A stretch of 64,000 nucleotides of DNA from Agrobacterium fabrum str. C58. Lineage in GTDB: Bacteria; Pseudomonadota; Alphaproteobacteria; Rhizobiales; Rhizobiaceae. Positions 50,275-58,342 of this stretch are shown here, piece by piece. The stretch covers positions 1,300,001 through 1,364,000 of the forward strand of contig NC_003062.2 in NCBI RefSeq assembly GCF_000092025.1. Direction: 5' to 3'. The notes under the pieces are model-generated. The model made no database searches. It saw only the letters and a program-made list of their open reading frames with translations, and was not told the DNA's origin. The position numbers and the translations under genes were made by a program. Every line of letters begins with the position of its first letter. Within the stretch, counting starts at the first letter, position 1.

Positions 50275-51749
50275 GCGAGCTTGTCTCCGAACAGGAACTG
50301 CATGGCGCGGTCGAGCCTGATATGGGGAACGGAAAGCCGAATGCCGCCGCTGCCCGGCTCGTCGATATTGGGCGGGCGGAAACGCACGACATTGACGTCA
50401 GGCAGTGTCGCCTTGTCGCCATCCTGGTCTATGCTGCGGAACAGCGGCTCCGGATCCTCTGGCAGATCGCCGGGAAAGATCGCCGTCTTGCGATTACCGT
50501 CGAAAATCTCGCCATTGATGGTTTCACCGGCCATCGGCGTGCCGACGATAACGGGCAGTTCATGACCGTCCTGGCGCACGCTTGCCTCTCTGGTGGCGCG
50601 CACGGAGGCAAGCGCCATGACCTCGATGCCAGCGCCGTTCATGCCGATGGTGGTAATGGCGCGGTCGACCAGACGGCGGGTCAGGCGCTCCAGCCGGTCA
50701 TGGCTTTCATGATGCAGATGATCGGCCTTGGTGGCGGCAATCAACACCTTGTCGATGCGCCGGCGGATCAGCGACGACAGTATGCTATTTGTGCCAGGGC
50801 GGAAGCAGGCAAGAACATCGCCCAGCGCCCGCTCCAGATCCTGCACGGCTTCCGGGCCGCGATTGACTGCCTGCAGCGTGTCGATCAGCACGATCTGCCG
50901 GTCGAGCCGGGCGAAATGTTCGCGGAAGAAGGGTTTGACCACGATCGATTTATAAGCGTCGTAGCGTCGCTCCATCATGGCGCGCAGCGAGCCCTTTGGT
51001 GCTTTCGCGTCGGTCACGCCCGGCAGGGGCGCAAATGTCAGTGCAGGCGATCCCTCAAGATCACCCGGCATCAGAAAGCGGCCTGGCGGCAAGGTGGAGA
51101 GCGACCTTTCGTCGGATTTGCAGGCTTTCAGATAGGCCGCAAAACTTTCCGCCAGACGGCGCGCCGTCATTTCGTCGGCGGGCGCATTAATATCCAGCGA
51201 GGAGGCGATCGCCAGCCATTCCTGCGCAAGTTCTGCGCGAATGCCGCTTCCGGCAAGTGCGACAGTTGCATCGCTGAACTGCTTGTAGTCCTGCGACAGC
51301 AGCGGCAGGTCGAGCAGCCATTCGCCGGGATAGTCGACGATATCAATGGAGAGCTTGCCGGCCGAAAACCACCGGCCCCAGCCGCTGGCGCTCTGATAAT
51401 CGAGTGTGATCCGCAGTTCCGAGATCGCCCGTGTCGAATCCGGCCAGAGCCTGTCACGCACCAGCGCCTGAATATGGTCCTCGTACTGAAAGCGCGGAAT
51501 GGCGTCATCCGGCTGCGGCTCCAGGCGCACGTTTGAAACGCGCCCGGATCGCATGGCCTCGAACAGCGGCAATCTGCCGCCATTCAGCAGGTTATGCACG
51601 AGGGAGGAGATGAAAACCGTCTTGCCCGCGCGCGAAAGGCCGGTGACGCCAAGCCGCAATGTCGGATGGGTAAGGTTGCCCGCGCGGTCGGCCAGATTAT
51701 CGAAAGCGATAAGCGCGCTGTCTGTCAGGGACGTAAGAGAAGGCGGCAA
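50271..51749 (-). CDS. YcjX-family P-loop NTPase (DUF463)
   Basis: A 492-residue GTPase-like protein. The P-loop GLSRAGKT is at residues 37-44 in LGVTGLSRAGKTVFISSLVH. The LSIDIVDYPGEWLLDLPLLS segment near 133-152 holds the DxPG switch, and ATKADHLHHESHDRLERLTR near 340-359 the base-recognition TKAD motif. These fit YcjX, a stress-linked NTPase of unknown target. It is encoded upstream of its usual partner YcjF and overlaps it. Confidence 0.93.
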   Translation of the reverse strand: MPPSLTSLTDSALIAFDNLADRAGNLTHPTLRLGVTGLSRAGKTVFISSLVHNLLNGGRLPLFEAMRSGRVSNVRLEPQPDDAIPRFQYEDHIQALVRDRLWPDSTRAISELRITLDYQSASGWGRWFSAGKLSIDIVDYPGEWLLDLPLLSQDYKQFSDATVALAGSGIRAELAQEWLAIASSLDINAPADEMTARRLAESFAAYLKACKSDERSLSTLPPGRFLMPGDLEGSPALTFAPLPGVTDAKAPKGSLRAMMERRYDAYKSIVVKPFFREHFARLDRQIVLIDTLQAVNRGPEAVQDLERALGDVLACFRPGTNSILSSLIRRRIDKVLIAATKADHLHHESHDRLERLTRRLVDRAITTIGMNGAGIEVMALASVRATREASVRQDGHELPVIVGTPMAGETINGEIFDGNRKTAIFPGDLPEDPEPLFRSIDQDGDKATLPDVNVVRFRPPNIDEPGSGGIRLSVPHIRLDRAMQFLFGDKLA

Positions 51750-51877
51750 TGGCAGTTTCCTGGCTGTGTTTCACGGTCACGGCTGCATATAGGAAGTTGC
51801 GGCTGCCCAAAAAAGAAGCGCTCCAGCGGATTTTCGGCAGCGCTGCTTCCCGGCGCCTTTGTTGCACGCAGCGGCGG

Positions 51878-52387
51878 TTATTTGCCCGGCGCAAGGAAAT
51901 CGATCAGCCGCCAGCGATTTTTACCGCTTGCCGCGCTGTCGTCCTGATCCAGAACCGCAAGACCTGAGGTCGGAAAACCCGAGGGCAGGGCGGCATGCAG
52001 CAGATCTTCGCCGATCATGGCCTCCAGCGTCGCCTCCATGGTAGGGTTGTGCCCCACCAGCATCACCGACTGCACTTCCGTTTGCGCGGCGATAAGCGAC
52101 AGATAGGTTTCGCTGCGGGCATTGTACATCTCATCGATGTAGACGATATCGATGCCTTCGTTGAAAGCCCGCTGCCAGGCCTGGGTGGTCTGCCGGCAAC
52201 GCGCGGCTGTGGACGACAGAATGAGATCGGGGCGGTAACGCCGGTCTGCGGCAAGGTCGGCGATGATCTCCGCTTCGGCAAAGCCGGCCTCGTTCAGTCC
52301 CCGGTCGAAATCCCGTTCTCCCGGCGCCGCCCAGGCGGCCTTGGCGTGGCGCAGAAGATAAACTCGGGTCGGGAAAGATGCTGTCAA
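51878..52387 (-). CDS. SixA-like phosphohistidine phosphatase
   Basis: A 169-residue histidine-phosphatase-superfamily protein of the SixA size class. The RHG-type motif is YLLRHAKAAWA (Arg13-His14), RPDLILSSTAARCRQT carries the next conserved Arg, and VMLVGHNPTMEA the second catalytic His near residue 113. SixA dephosphorylates Hpt or NPr proteins; the target here is unknown. The only possible start in frame is TTG at 52387, and no ribosome site is seen, so the start is uncertain. Confidence 0.85.
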   Translation of the reverse strand: MTASFPTRVYLLRHAKAAWAAPGERDFDRGLNEAGFAEAEIIADLAADRRYRPDLILSSTAARCRQTTQAWQRAFNEGIDIVYIDEMYNARSETYLSLIAAQTEVQSVMLVGHNPTMEATLEAMIGEDLLHAALPSGFPTSGLAVLDQDDSAASGKNRWRLIDFLAPGK

Positions 52388-52481
52388 GGGCGGGGACCGG
52401 CGTTCGAATGTCAGGACACGGACTGAATGCTACAGGATAGGGTTGCAGGACCGCAAGTCCTCTTTCCTGTTGGTAAGTCGC

Positions 52482-52513
52482 ATTGAAGTGATTGAAGAAG
52501 AAATCGCTTCAAT
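52482..52513. other. hairpin upstream of dksA
   Basis: ATTGAAGTGATT and AATCGCTTCAAT pair over 12 positions (one G-U in RNA) with an eight-base purine loop. It lies in an AT-rich stretch about 145 bases before the dksA start. No T-tract follows, so it is not an obvious terminator. Confidence 0.35.
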
Positions 52514-52656
52514 ACGAATAAAGGATAAAAATTAGTCATTTAGATGATTTTTGTGTCAGTTTTAAAAATGCCTGAAAACTGATCTGTAGACTTGAATCGG
52601 CCTATATCATTGGAGTATACACCGCCGCATTGAGATGTTCTTCGAGGAGAATCGCG

Positions 52657-53076
52657 TTGAGTGAGAAGATCGATCTTAGCAAATATGTGCTCTCGGAAGA
52701 CGATGAGTTCATGAATGCCAGCCAGCGTGCCTATTTTCGCGCGAAGCTCATAGCCTGGAAAAATGATATCCTGAGAGAAGCGCGCGAGACGCTCGGACAT
52801 CTCGCCGAAGAAAGCGCCAACCATCCCGATCTCGCTGATCGGGCATCTTCCGAAACAGACCGGGCGATCGAGCTTCGCGCCCGCGACCGTCAGCGTAAGC
52901 TGATCTCGAAGATCGATGCAGCCCTTCAGCGGATCGACGACGGCACTTACGGTTATTGTGAGGAGACGGGCGAACCTATCGGCCTCAAGCGTCTGGATGC
53001 TCGACCCATCGCAACGCTTTCCATCGAGGCGCAAGAGCGTCACGAGCGTCGCGAAAAAGTCTATCGCGACGAATAG
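52657..53076 (+). CDS. dksA: DksA-family RNA polymerase-binding transcription factor
   Basis: A 139-residue DksA. The coiled-coil tip motif DxxDxA is intact (Asp58, Asp61, Ala63 in HPDLADRASSE), so secondary-channel action with ppGpp is expected. The zinc-ribbon positions, compared with E. coli Cys114/117/135/138, read Cys101, Thr104, Ser122 and Ala125, so zinc is probably not bound. TTG at 52657 was chosen because GAGGAG lies eight bases before; another TTG nine codons upstream has no site. A strong terminator follows. Confidence 0.93.
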   Translation: MSEKIDLSKYVLSEDDEFMNASQRAYFRAKLIAWKNDILREARETLGHLAEESANHPDLADRASSETDRAIELRARDRQRKLISKIDAALQRIDDGTYGYCEETGEPIGLKRLDARPIATLSIEAQERHERREKVYRDE

Positions 53077-53113
53077 GGCGTTTCCGCCAACAGGCTAAAA
53101 ACAGCATCAATTG

Positions 53114-53148
53114 AAAAAGGGCACGGAAATTGTTTCCGTGCCCTTTTT
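53114..53148. terminator. bidirectional terminator between dksA and the FliO-like gene
   Basis: A perfect 16-base stem (AAAAAGGGCACGGAAA and its complement) with a TTG loop gives a T-run on either strand. Confidence 0.93.
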
Positions 53149-53184
53149 GGTGTCGTGAATTTTGTTTCGGAAGATATCCGCCCG

Positions 53185-54426
53185 TCAGCGATCACGGGTG
53201 ACAGAAAGCTCTCCGAAGATACGCGCCATTTCCTTCTGCACGTCTCCATCCGGTGAAGCGCCGGTGACAGGCGGAGAGGTAGGCTGCGTTTTGACCTGCC
53301 TGTCTGCCGCAGGCGTAACGGAAGGTTCATTATCCGCTTCCTTGCTCTTGGCGATTTCTGCTTCCAAAAAGCTCTCAAAATCGCTGGCGAGTTCATCGGA
53401 AAATTTCGGTTCAGCGTCGGCTGAAGCCACAGGCGGGTTTTCAGGCCTCGGCGGAAAAGGAGCGGGCGATGTATTCTGGCCCGGCTTAAGGTCAGGAAGA
53501 ACCCGGTCGCGGGCAGCGTCGAGAAAATCGGCGGCGATGGATTGGTCGATCACCGGCTCTCGCGCTGCAAAGACCGGCGGGGCAAGCTCCACGGGCCGCT
53601 CTTCCGCTAGCTTTGCCTGCTCGGGCATCTGGGCGGGGATGGGCGGCGCGACGGGTGCAGGGGCCGGAGCCTGTACGAAAGGCTCGGTCCGCTTTGGCTC
53701 TGCTGGTGCCGCCGGCATATCGAGTGATGCAGCGGCAATGGGCAGGACGGTTGCGGCCGGGACGGCTGCCGCTGGGATAGGCGGCGGCGCGGGGCGGGTC
53801 CGCTCGGGTGCGGCCTGCCTTGCCGGCGGAGCGGGCTCCCGCGAGATTGCCGCGGGCGGCACGGGTTGCGGTGGTGTCGATGGACGTGGTGGCATGGCGG
53901 CGGCGGTTGCCGCAACAGGTGCGGGACGCGAAACGGGTGCCGGCTTGGACGGCTCCGGCCGCTGTGGTTGCTTGACGGGTTCTTCGGGGGCGGAAACCGG
54001 AGCTGCGGCCACAACAGGCTGCTGTGGCAGGGCGGCGCGGCGTTCCTGCGGGATCGACGGTTCGGCTCTCTTCTGTTCGCTTTCCTGGCGCGGCAGTGCC
54101 TTCAGTTCCGGCTCCTGCAAGTCCCGGACGATCGGGATCGCGCCGATACCGCTTTCGATGACGATATCGGTCGGGCCGCCGATCATGACCAGATGTTCGA
54201 CATTATCGCGACGCACGAGAACCAGACGGCGGCGCGCATCCACGGCCGTCGCGTCGAGAACCTGCAGGCGCGGCTGCCGGTTGCGACCACCACGGATGAA
54301 GGGCGATGAACCGCTTCGCCTGCGCAGGAGCCACAAAGCGATCGCCAGAACGAGAAGCGCCACACCCACACCGACAACGGCGACGATGAGATTGTTGCCA
54401 TAGGTGCCGATAAAATCTTCCATCAT
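53185..54426 (-). CDS. FliO-like single-pass membrane protein with Pro/Ala-rich tail
   Basis: About 413 residues. A short periplasmic N-terminus is followed by one membrane segment (about 8-32, VAVVGVGVALLVLAIALWLL) and a conserved FliO-type domain: RLQVLDATAVDARRRLVLVR and NVEHLVMIGGPTDIVIE near 48-85. The next 200 residues are Pro/Ala/Glu-rich and disordered. The end (SDELASDFESFLEAEIAKSK and later EMARIFGELSVTRDR) looks helical. FliO assists the flagellar export gate, but no flagellar gene is near, so it may serve another role. The start was chosen among three close ATGs by the AAGGG site. Confidence 0.75.
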   Translation of the reverse strand: MMEDFIGTYGNNLIVAVVGVGVALLVLAIALWLLRRRSGSSPFIRGGRNRQPRLQVLDATAVDARRRLVLVRRDNVEHLVMIGGPTDIVIESGIGAIPIVRDLQEPELKALPRQESEQKRAEPSIPQERRAALPQQPVVAAAPVSAPEEPVKQPQRPEPSKPAPVSRPAPVAATAAAMPPRPSTPPQPVPPAAISREPAPPARQAAPERTRPAPPPIPAAAVPAATVLPIAAASLDMPAAPAEPKRTEPFVQAPAPAPVAPPIPAQMPEQAKLAEERPVELAPPVFAAREPVIDQSIAADFLDAARDRVLPDLKPGQNTSPAPFPPRPENPPVASADAEPKFSDELASDFESFLEAEIAKSKEADNEPSVTPAADRQVKTQPTSPPVTGASPDGDVQKEMARIFGELSVTRDR

Positions 54427-54668
54427 GGAGATCATCCCTTCAGATTTTTTGGCATTTCAGTTTCTTGGACAATTAATATTGCCGTGGTTCTTATAGTGTG
54501 AACGCGAAACAGGAAAAGACGATTTTTTTAAGTGCGATACAAGGTTTATTCATTTCGCCCCACAGGATAGACGCGTCGATCGCAACGACGCCACCAAAAC
54601 GCCATATCCTCTCCTTCAATGCTGGGAGGCAATGAAGGTTGCAATCCTTTCGCTTCGGGAGAGACTGA

Positions 54669-54947
54669 ATGGTCAAGGCATCGCGCGTAGACGGGTTTCC
54701 TGCGCCACGTCTCATTGCAGTTGTTTTTTTGTTGCTACCGATTTTCAGTTCTCCCCACCAGGCAACAGCGACGGAAGACAAAGCATTGGAGACTTCCGCC
54801 ACCATGAAGGACTTCGTGCGAGACAATCCGTCCTGCATCGATTTCACGGACGGATGCTCGGTCTGCACTGTCGCTGACGGCAAGATCGCCTGCTCCGCGC
54901 CCCGCATTCAATGCCAGGTGAAAGAGCTGAGCTGTACGAGACGGTAG
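54669..54947 (+). CDS. small exported cysteine-rich protein
   Basis: A 92-residue protein. A basic N-terminus and hydrophobic core (about residues 13-28, PRLIAVVFLLLPIFSS) followed by ATATED suggest a signal peptide cleaved near residue 35. The mature part of roughly 57 residues has six cysteines (SCIDF, GCSVCTV, ACSAP, QCQVKEL, SCTRR), enough for three disulfides. I know no family for it. GGGAGAG before the ATG is a good ribosome site. It stands alone between the FliO-like gene and cckA. Confidence 0.7.
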   Translation: MVKASRVDGFPAPRLIAVVFLLLPIFSSPHQATATEDKALETSATMKDFVRDNPSCIDFTDGCSVCTVADGKIACSAPRIQCQVKELSCTRR

Positions 54948-55120
54948 TCTCTGAGGCATTTATAACGCTTTCAGGCTGTTTTCGCTGTGCGTTTTTAAGC
55001 CTTTGTGTGGTAGCGGAGCTTTTTGACGGTCAAGCGAGTTGCTACAACAAATTCTGCTGCCCGATTCCGTCGAGGAAATAAGGCTGACCGAATGACGACC
55101 TGCACGACTGCGAGGCCAAG

Positions 55121-57706
55121 ATGACACGGGTGCGCGAGACAAGCGACAACGACCTTCCGCTGGTGGACAGGCGTGCCCGTTCCGGCACGGTCTTGCGCAT
55201 TCTGCTTCTGGCGCTGGTTCTGATCGCGGCCGCGGCCGCCTTCGTTTATTTCAAGGATTCGCTGGAAAACGAAATCGTGCTCGGCATTCTCGGCGTGCTG
55301 GCCATGATGGGCATCTTCTTCCTCGTCTCGTCGATCATCGGCTTCATCGAGGTGATGCCGCAATCGCAATCGGACGGCCTTGCCCGCCGGTTTCTTTCGG
55401 CCCACCCCGAAGGCACGCTGATCACCGATGCCAAGGGGCATATGGTCTATGCCAACGCCACCTATTGCCGCATGAGCGGGACCACGAAGGCGAGCGACAT
55501 CCAGAGCCTCGAGACGCTTTTGTCGCGCAGCCGCGAATCGACCGAAGCGCTTTATCGTCTCATCAACGTGCTGCGCGAAGGCCGCGACGGTTACGAGGAG
55601 TTCCGGCTGCTGAAACCGCTCGGCGATGATACCGGCGCGGGGCCGCATTGGTACAGGCTGAAAGGCCGGGTGCTGAAGGATGCGGGCGGCGAGGGGCTGC
55701 ACGTTTTCCAGATCGCCGACATCACGCCGGAGCGCGAGGATCAGGAGCGTTTCTTCCGCGAATTGCAGAACGCCATCGATTACCTCGATCACGCCCCTGC
55801 CGGTTTCTTTTCCGCCAGCCGCAAGGGCGAGATCGTTTATCTGAACGCCACCCTGTCGGAATGGCTCGGCATCGATCTAGCGCAGTTTTCGCCGGGTTCG
55901 ATGACCATCTCGGATATCGTCGCCGGCGAAGGCATGGCGCTGATCGATTCCGTCCATCCGCAGGGCACGGCCAAGCGCACCGAAATCCTCGATCTCGACA
56001 TGCGCCGGGTGAACGGCCAGAGCATGCCGGCCCGCCTCGTGCATCAGGTTACGGCAAAGGATGGTGCGCCGGGTGAGAGCCGGACGATCGTTCTGATGCG
56101 TTCGAAGGGGCAGGAGGATACGGAATCCTCCTCCGCCATGCGCTTCACGCGCTTCTTCAACAATACGCCGATGGCGATCGCCTCGCTTGATGGCGAAGGC
56201 CGCATCCTGCGCATCAACGCGCCGTTCCTCAAGCTCTTTTCCGGCGTCGTCGGGCGTGACGATATCGACCGAGGCGTGGCACTCGAAACCGTTCTTCACG
56301 ACAATGAGAAGCCGCGGCTGGAGCAGGCTTTGGCCGAAGCCAAGGATCGTCAGGGTGATATCGCACCGTTCGATTCCCGCCATCCGAGCGACGAGGGCCG
56401 GCATTTCCGTTTCTACGTCAACGCCGTCATCGACCAGGACGACGAGGCGCCGGAAGAAGTGGCGATCGTTTACGCCATCGAGGTGACCGAGCAGAAGGCG
56501 CTCGAAACCCAGATGGCGCAGACCCAGAAGATGAATGCGGTCGGCACGCTGGCGGGCGGCATTGCCCACGACTTCAACAACGTTCTCACCGCCATCCTGC
56601 TGTCGTCCGACCATCTTCTGCTGCAGGCGCGGCCCGCCGATCCGAGCTTTGCCGATCTCATGGAGATCAAACGCAATGCCAACCGCGCCGCCGTGCTGGT
56701 GCGCCAGCTTCTCGCTTTCTCGCGAAAGCAGACGATGCGTCCGGCCGTCCTCAACCTGACCGACGTGATCGGCGATCTTCGCATGCTGGTCGACCGGTTG
56801 ATATCAGGCACCAATGTCAAGCTTGAGGTCGATTACGGCCGCGATCTCTGGCCGGTAAAGACCGATCTCTCGCAATTCGAGCAGGTGCTCATCAATCTCT
56901 GCGTCAATGCGCGCGATGCCATGCCCGATGGTGGCAAAATCACCATCAGGACGCGCAACGTCGATGAGAAGGAAATCGCAGCGCTTGGCCGTCCCGAATT
57001 CCCGGCCGAAGACATGGTCATGGTGGAAGTCGCCGATAACGGCACGGGCATTCCGCCTGAAATCATGGACAAGATTTTCGAGCCCTTTTTCACCACCAAG
57101 GAAGTCGGCAAGGGCACGGGTCTTGGCCTTTCGATGGTCTACGGCATCGTCAAGCAGTCGGGTGGTTACATCTACCCCGAATCGGAAGTGGGCAAGGGAA
57201 CCGCCTTCCGCATCTATCTGCCGCGCCATGTGGTCGAGGTCGTTCAGGTGATGGGACAGGACGGCGAGATGGTTGCCGCGCCGGTCGTGGCGGCGGAGCC
57301 GGTGAAGGAAGAACCGCTGGATCTCACCGGCAAATCCGCCGTCGTGCTGCTGGTGGAGGACGAGGAGGCGGTGAGGCGCGGTGGCAAGCGTATGCTGGAA
57401 ACCCGCGGCTACACCGTGCACGAGGCCGGTTCCGGCATCGAGGCACTGGAAGTGATGGAGGAACTGGAAGGCAAGGTCGACATCGTCGTATCCGACGTCG
57501 TGATGCCGGAAATGGACGGTCCGTCGCTGCTGAGAGAATTGCGCAAATCCTATCCAGACCTGAAATTCATCTTCGTTTCCGGTTATGCTGAGGATGCTTT
57601 TGCCAGGAACCTGCCGGCGGATGCCAAGTTCGGTTTCCTGCCGAAACCATTCTCGCTGAAGCAACTCGCCATCGCCGTTCGCGAAATGCTCGACGACAAG
57701 GAGTGA
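55121..57706 (+). CDS. cckA: hybrid histidine kinase CckA
   Basis: An 861-residue cell-cycle kinase that, via ChpT, phosphorylates CtrA and CpdR. Two membrane segments lie near residues 23-45 and 53-75. PAS domains follow (about 90-200, 225-325 and 350-460, e.g. [20 protein letters not shown]). The HisKA box [13 protein letters not shown] contains the phospho-His near 482, and the ATPase has [15 protein letters not shown] and [13 protein letters not shown]. The C-terminal receiver (about 735-855) has the acceptor Asp in [12 protein letters not shown] near 793. It is intact and of normal length. GCGAGGCC precedes the ATG. Confidence 0.95.
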   Translation: MTRVRETSDNDLPLVDRRARSGTVLRILLLALVLIAAAAAFVYFKDSLENEIVLGILGVLAMMGIFFLVSSIIGFIEVMPQSQSDGLARRFLSAHPEGTLITDAKGHMVYANATYCRMSGTTKASDIQSLETLLSRSRESTEALYRLINVLREGRDGYEEFRLLKPLGDDTGAGPHWYRLKGRVLKDAGGEGLHVFQIADITPEREDQERFFRELQNAIDYLDHAPAGFFSASRKGEIVYLNATLSEWLGIDLAQFSPGSMTISDIVAGEGMALIDSVHPQGTAKRTEILDLDMRRVNGQSMPARLVHQVTAKDGAPGESRTIVLMRSKGQEDTESSSAMRFTRFFNNTPMAIASLDGEGRILRINAPFLKLFSGVVGRDDIDRGVALETVLHDNEKPRLEQALAEAKDRQGDIAPFDSRHPSDEGRHFRFYVNAVIDQDDEAPEEVAIVYAIEVTEQKALETQMAQTQKMNAVGTLAGGIAHDFNNVLTAILLSSDHLLLQARPADPSFADLMEIKRNANRAAVLVRQLLAFSRKQTMRPAVLNLTDVIGDLRMLVDRLISGTNVKLEVDYGRDLWPVKTDLSQFEQVLINLCVNARDAMPDGGKITIRTRNVDEKEIAALGRPEFPAEDMVMVEVADNGTGIPPEIMDKIFEPFFTTKEVGKGTGLGLSMVYGIVKQSGGYIYPESEVGKGTAFRIYLPRHVVEVVQVMGQDGEMVAAPVVAAEPVKEEPLDLTGKSAVVLLVEDEEAVRRGGKRMLETRGYTVHEAGSGIEALEVMEELEGKVDIVVSDVVMPEMDGPSLLRELRKSYPDLKFIFVSGYAEDAFARNLPADAKFGFLPKPFSLKQLAIAVREMLDDKE

Positions 57707-57860
57707 TGCTGGCGGTGGCCAACCGGATTCGCCCGCGTCATTCGCTCTGCACGCGGCCCGAGTTGCGCTGTTCCCGCCGGTTTGTTCCGCTCTTCCGTCT
57801 TATGCCGCCTTCACAGCCTCACTTTTCCCGAGGTTTGCCTCTTCGCAAACGCAATAGTGA

Positions 57861-57888
57861 TTGCACCGTTGCACAAGGGGCTTAAAAT
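57861..57888 (+). promoter_or_regulatory. candidate clpS promoter
   Basis: TTGCAC (57861-57866) and TAAAAT (57883-57888) with a 16-base spacer, about 85 bases before the clpS start. TTAACG occurs just downstream (57895-57900). Confidence 0.4.
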
Positions 57889-57978
57889 CGCATCTTAACG
57901 ACCTAGATATGGAGAGGCGAAGTTCTCCCTCCTGGCAATCAGCTGTCGGTTTGAGAATAGTTTGGAGAATGATGAAAG

Positions 57979-58332
57979 ATGATCGCTAAGCCGATCTACA
58001 TGCAGGGCGAGGGCGACGGGGAAGACGGCGGCACCAACCGCGGAACGTCTGTTATCACCCGCGTTAAGCCGAAAACGAAAAGACCGAATTTGTACCGTGT
58101 TCTTTTACTGAATGACGACTACACTCCCATGGAATTCGTCATCCATATTCTGGAGCGATTTTTCCAGAAGGATCGCGAGGCGGCAACCCGCATCATGCTG
58201 CACGTGCACCAGCACGGCGTGGGCGAATGTGGGGTGTTTACATATGAGGTCGCAGAGACGAAAGTAAGCCAGGTCATGGATTTCGCCCGACAGCACCAGC
58301 ACCCGCTGCAGTGCGTCATGGAAAAGAAATGA
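57979..58332 (+). CDS. clpS: ATP-dependent Clp protease adaptor ClpS
   Basis: A 117-residue adaptor that delivers N-degron substrates to ClpAP. The core starts at [20 protein letters not shown] (about residues 38-57), which includes the NDDYTPMEF pocket that binds the N-terminal residue. [20 protein letters not shown] lies near 77-96 and the basic end [11 protein letters not shown] closes the protein. The N-terminal 30 residues are flexible, as needed for ClpA control. It lies ten bases before clpA. Confidence 0.96.
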   Translation: MIAKPIYMQGEGDGEDGGTNRGTSVITRVKPKTKRPNLYRVLLLNDDYTPMEFVIHILERFFQKDREAATRIMLHVHQHGVGECGVFTYEVAETKVSQVMDFARQHQHPLQCVMEKK

Positions 58333-58342
58333 GGATCGCAAC

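Noticed and set aside
53162..54403. 413-codon Gly/Ala-rich plus-strand frame
   Set aside because: Antisense of the Pro/Ala-rich FliO-like gene; the low-complexity composition is explained by that.
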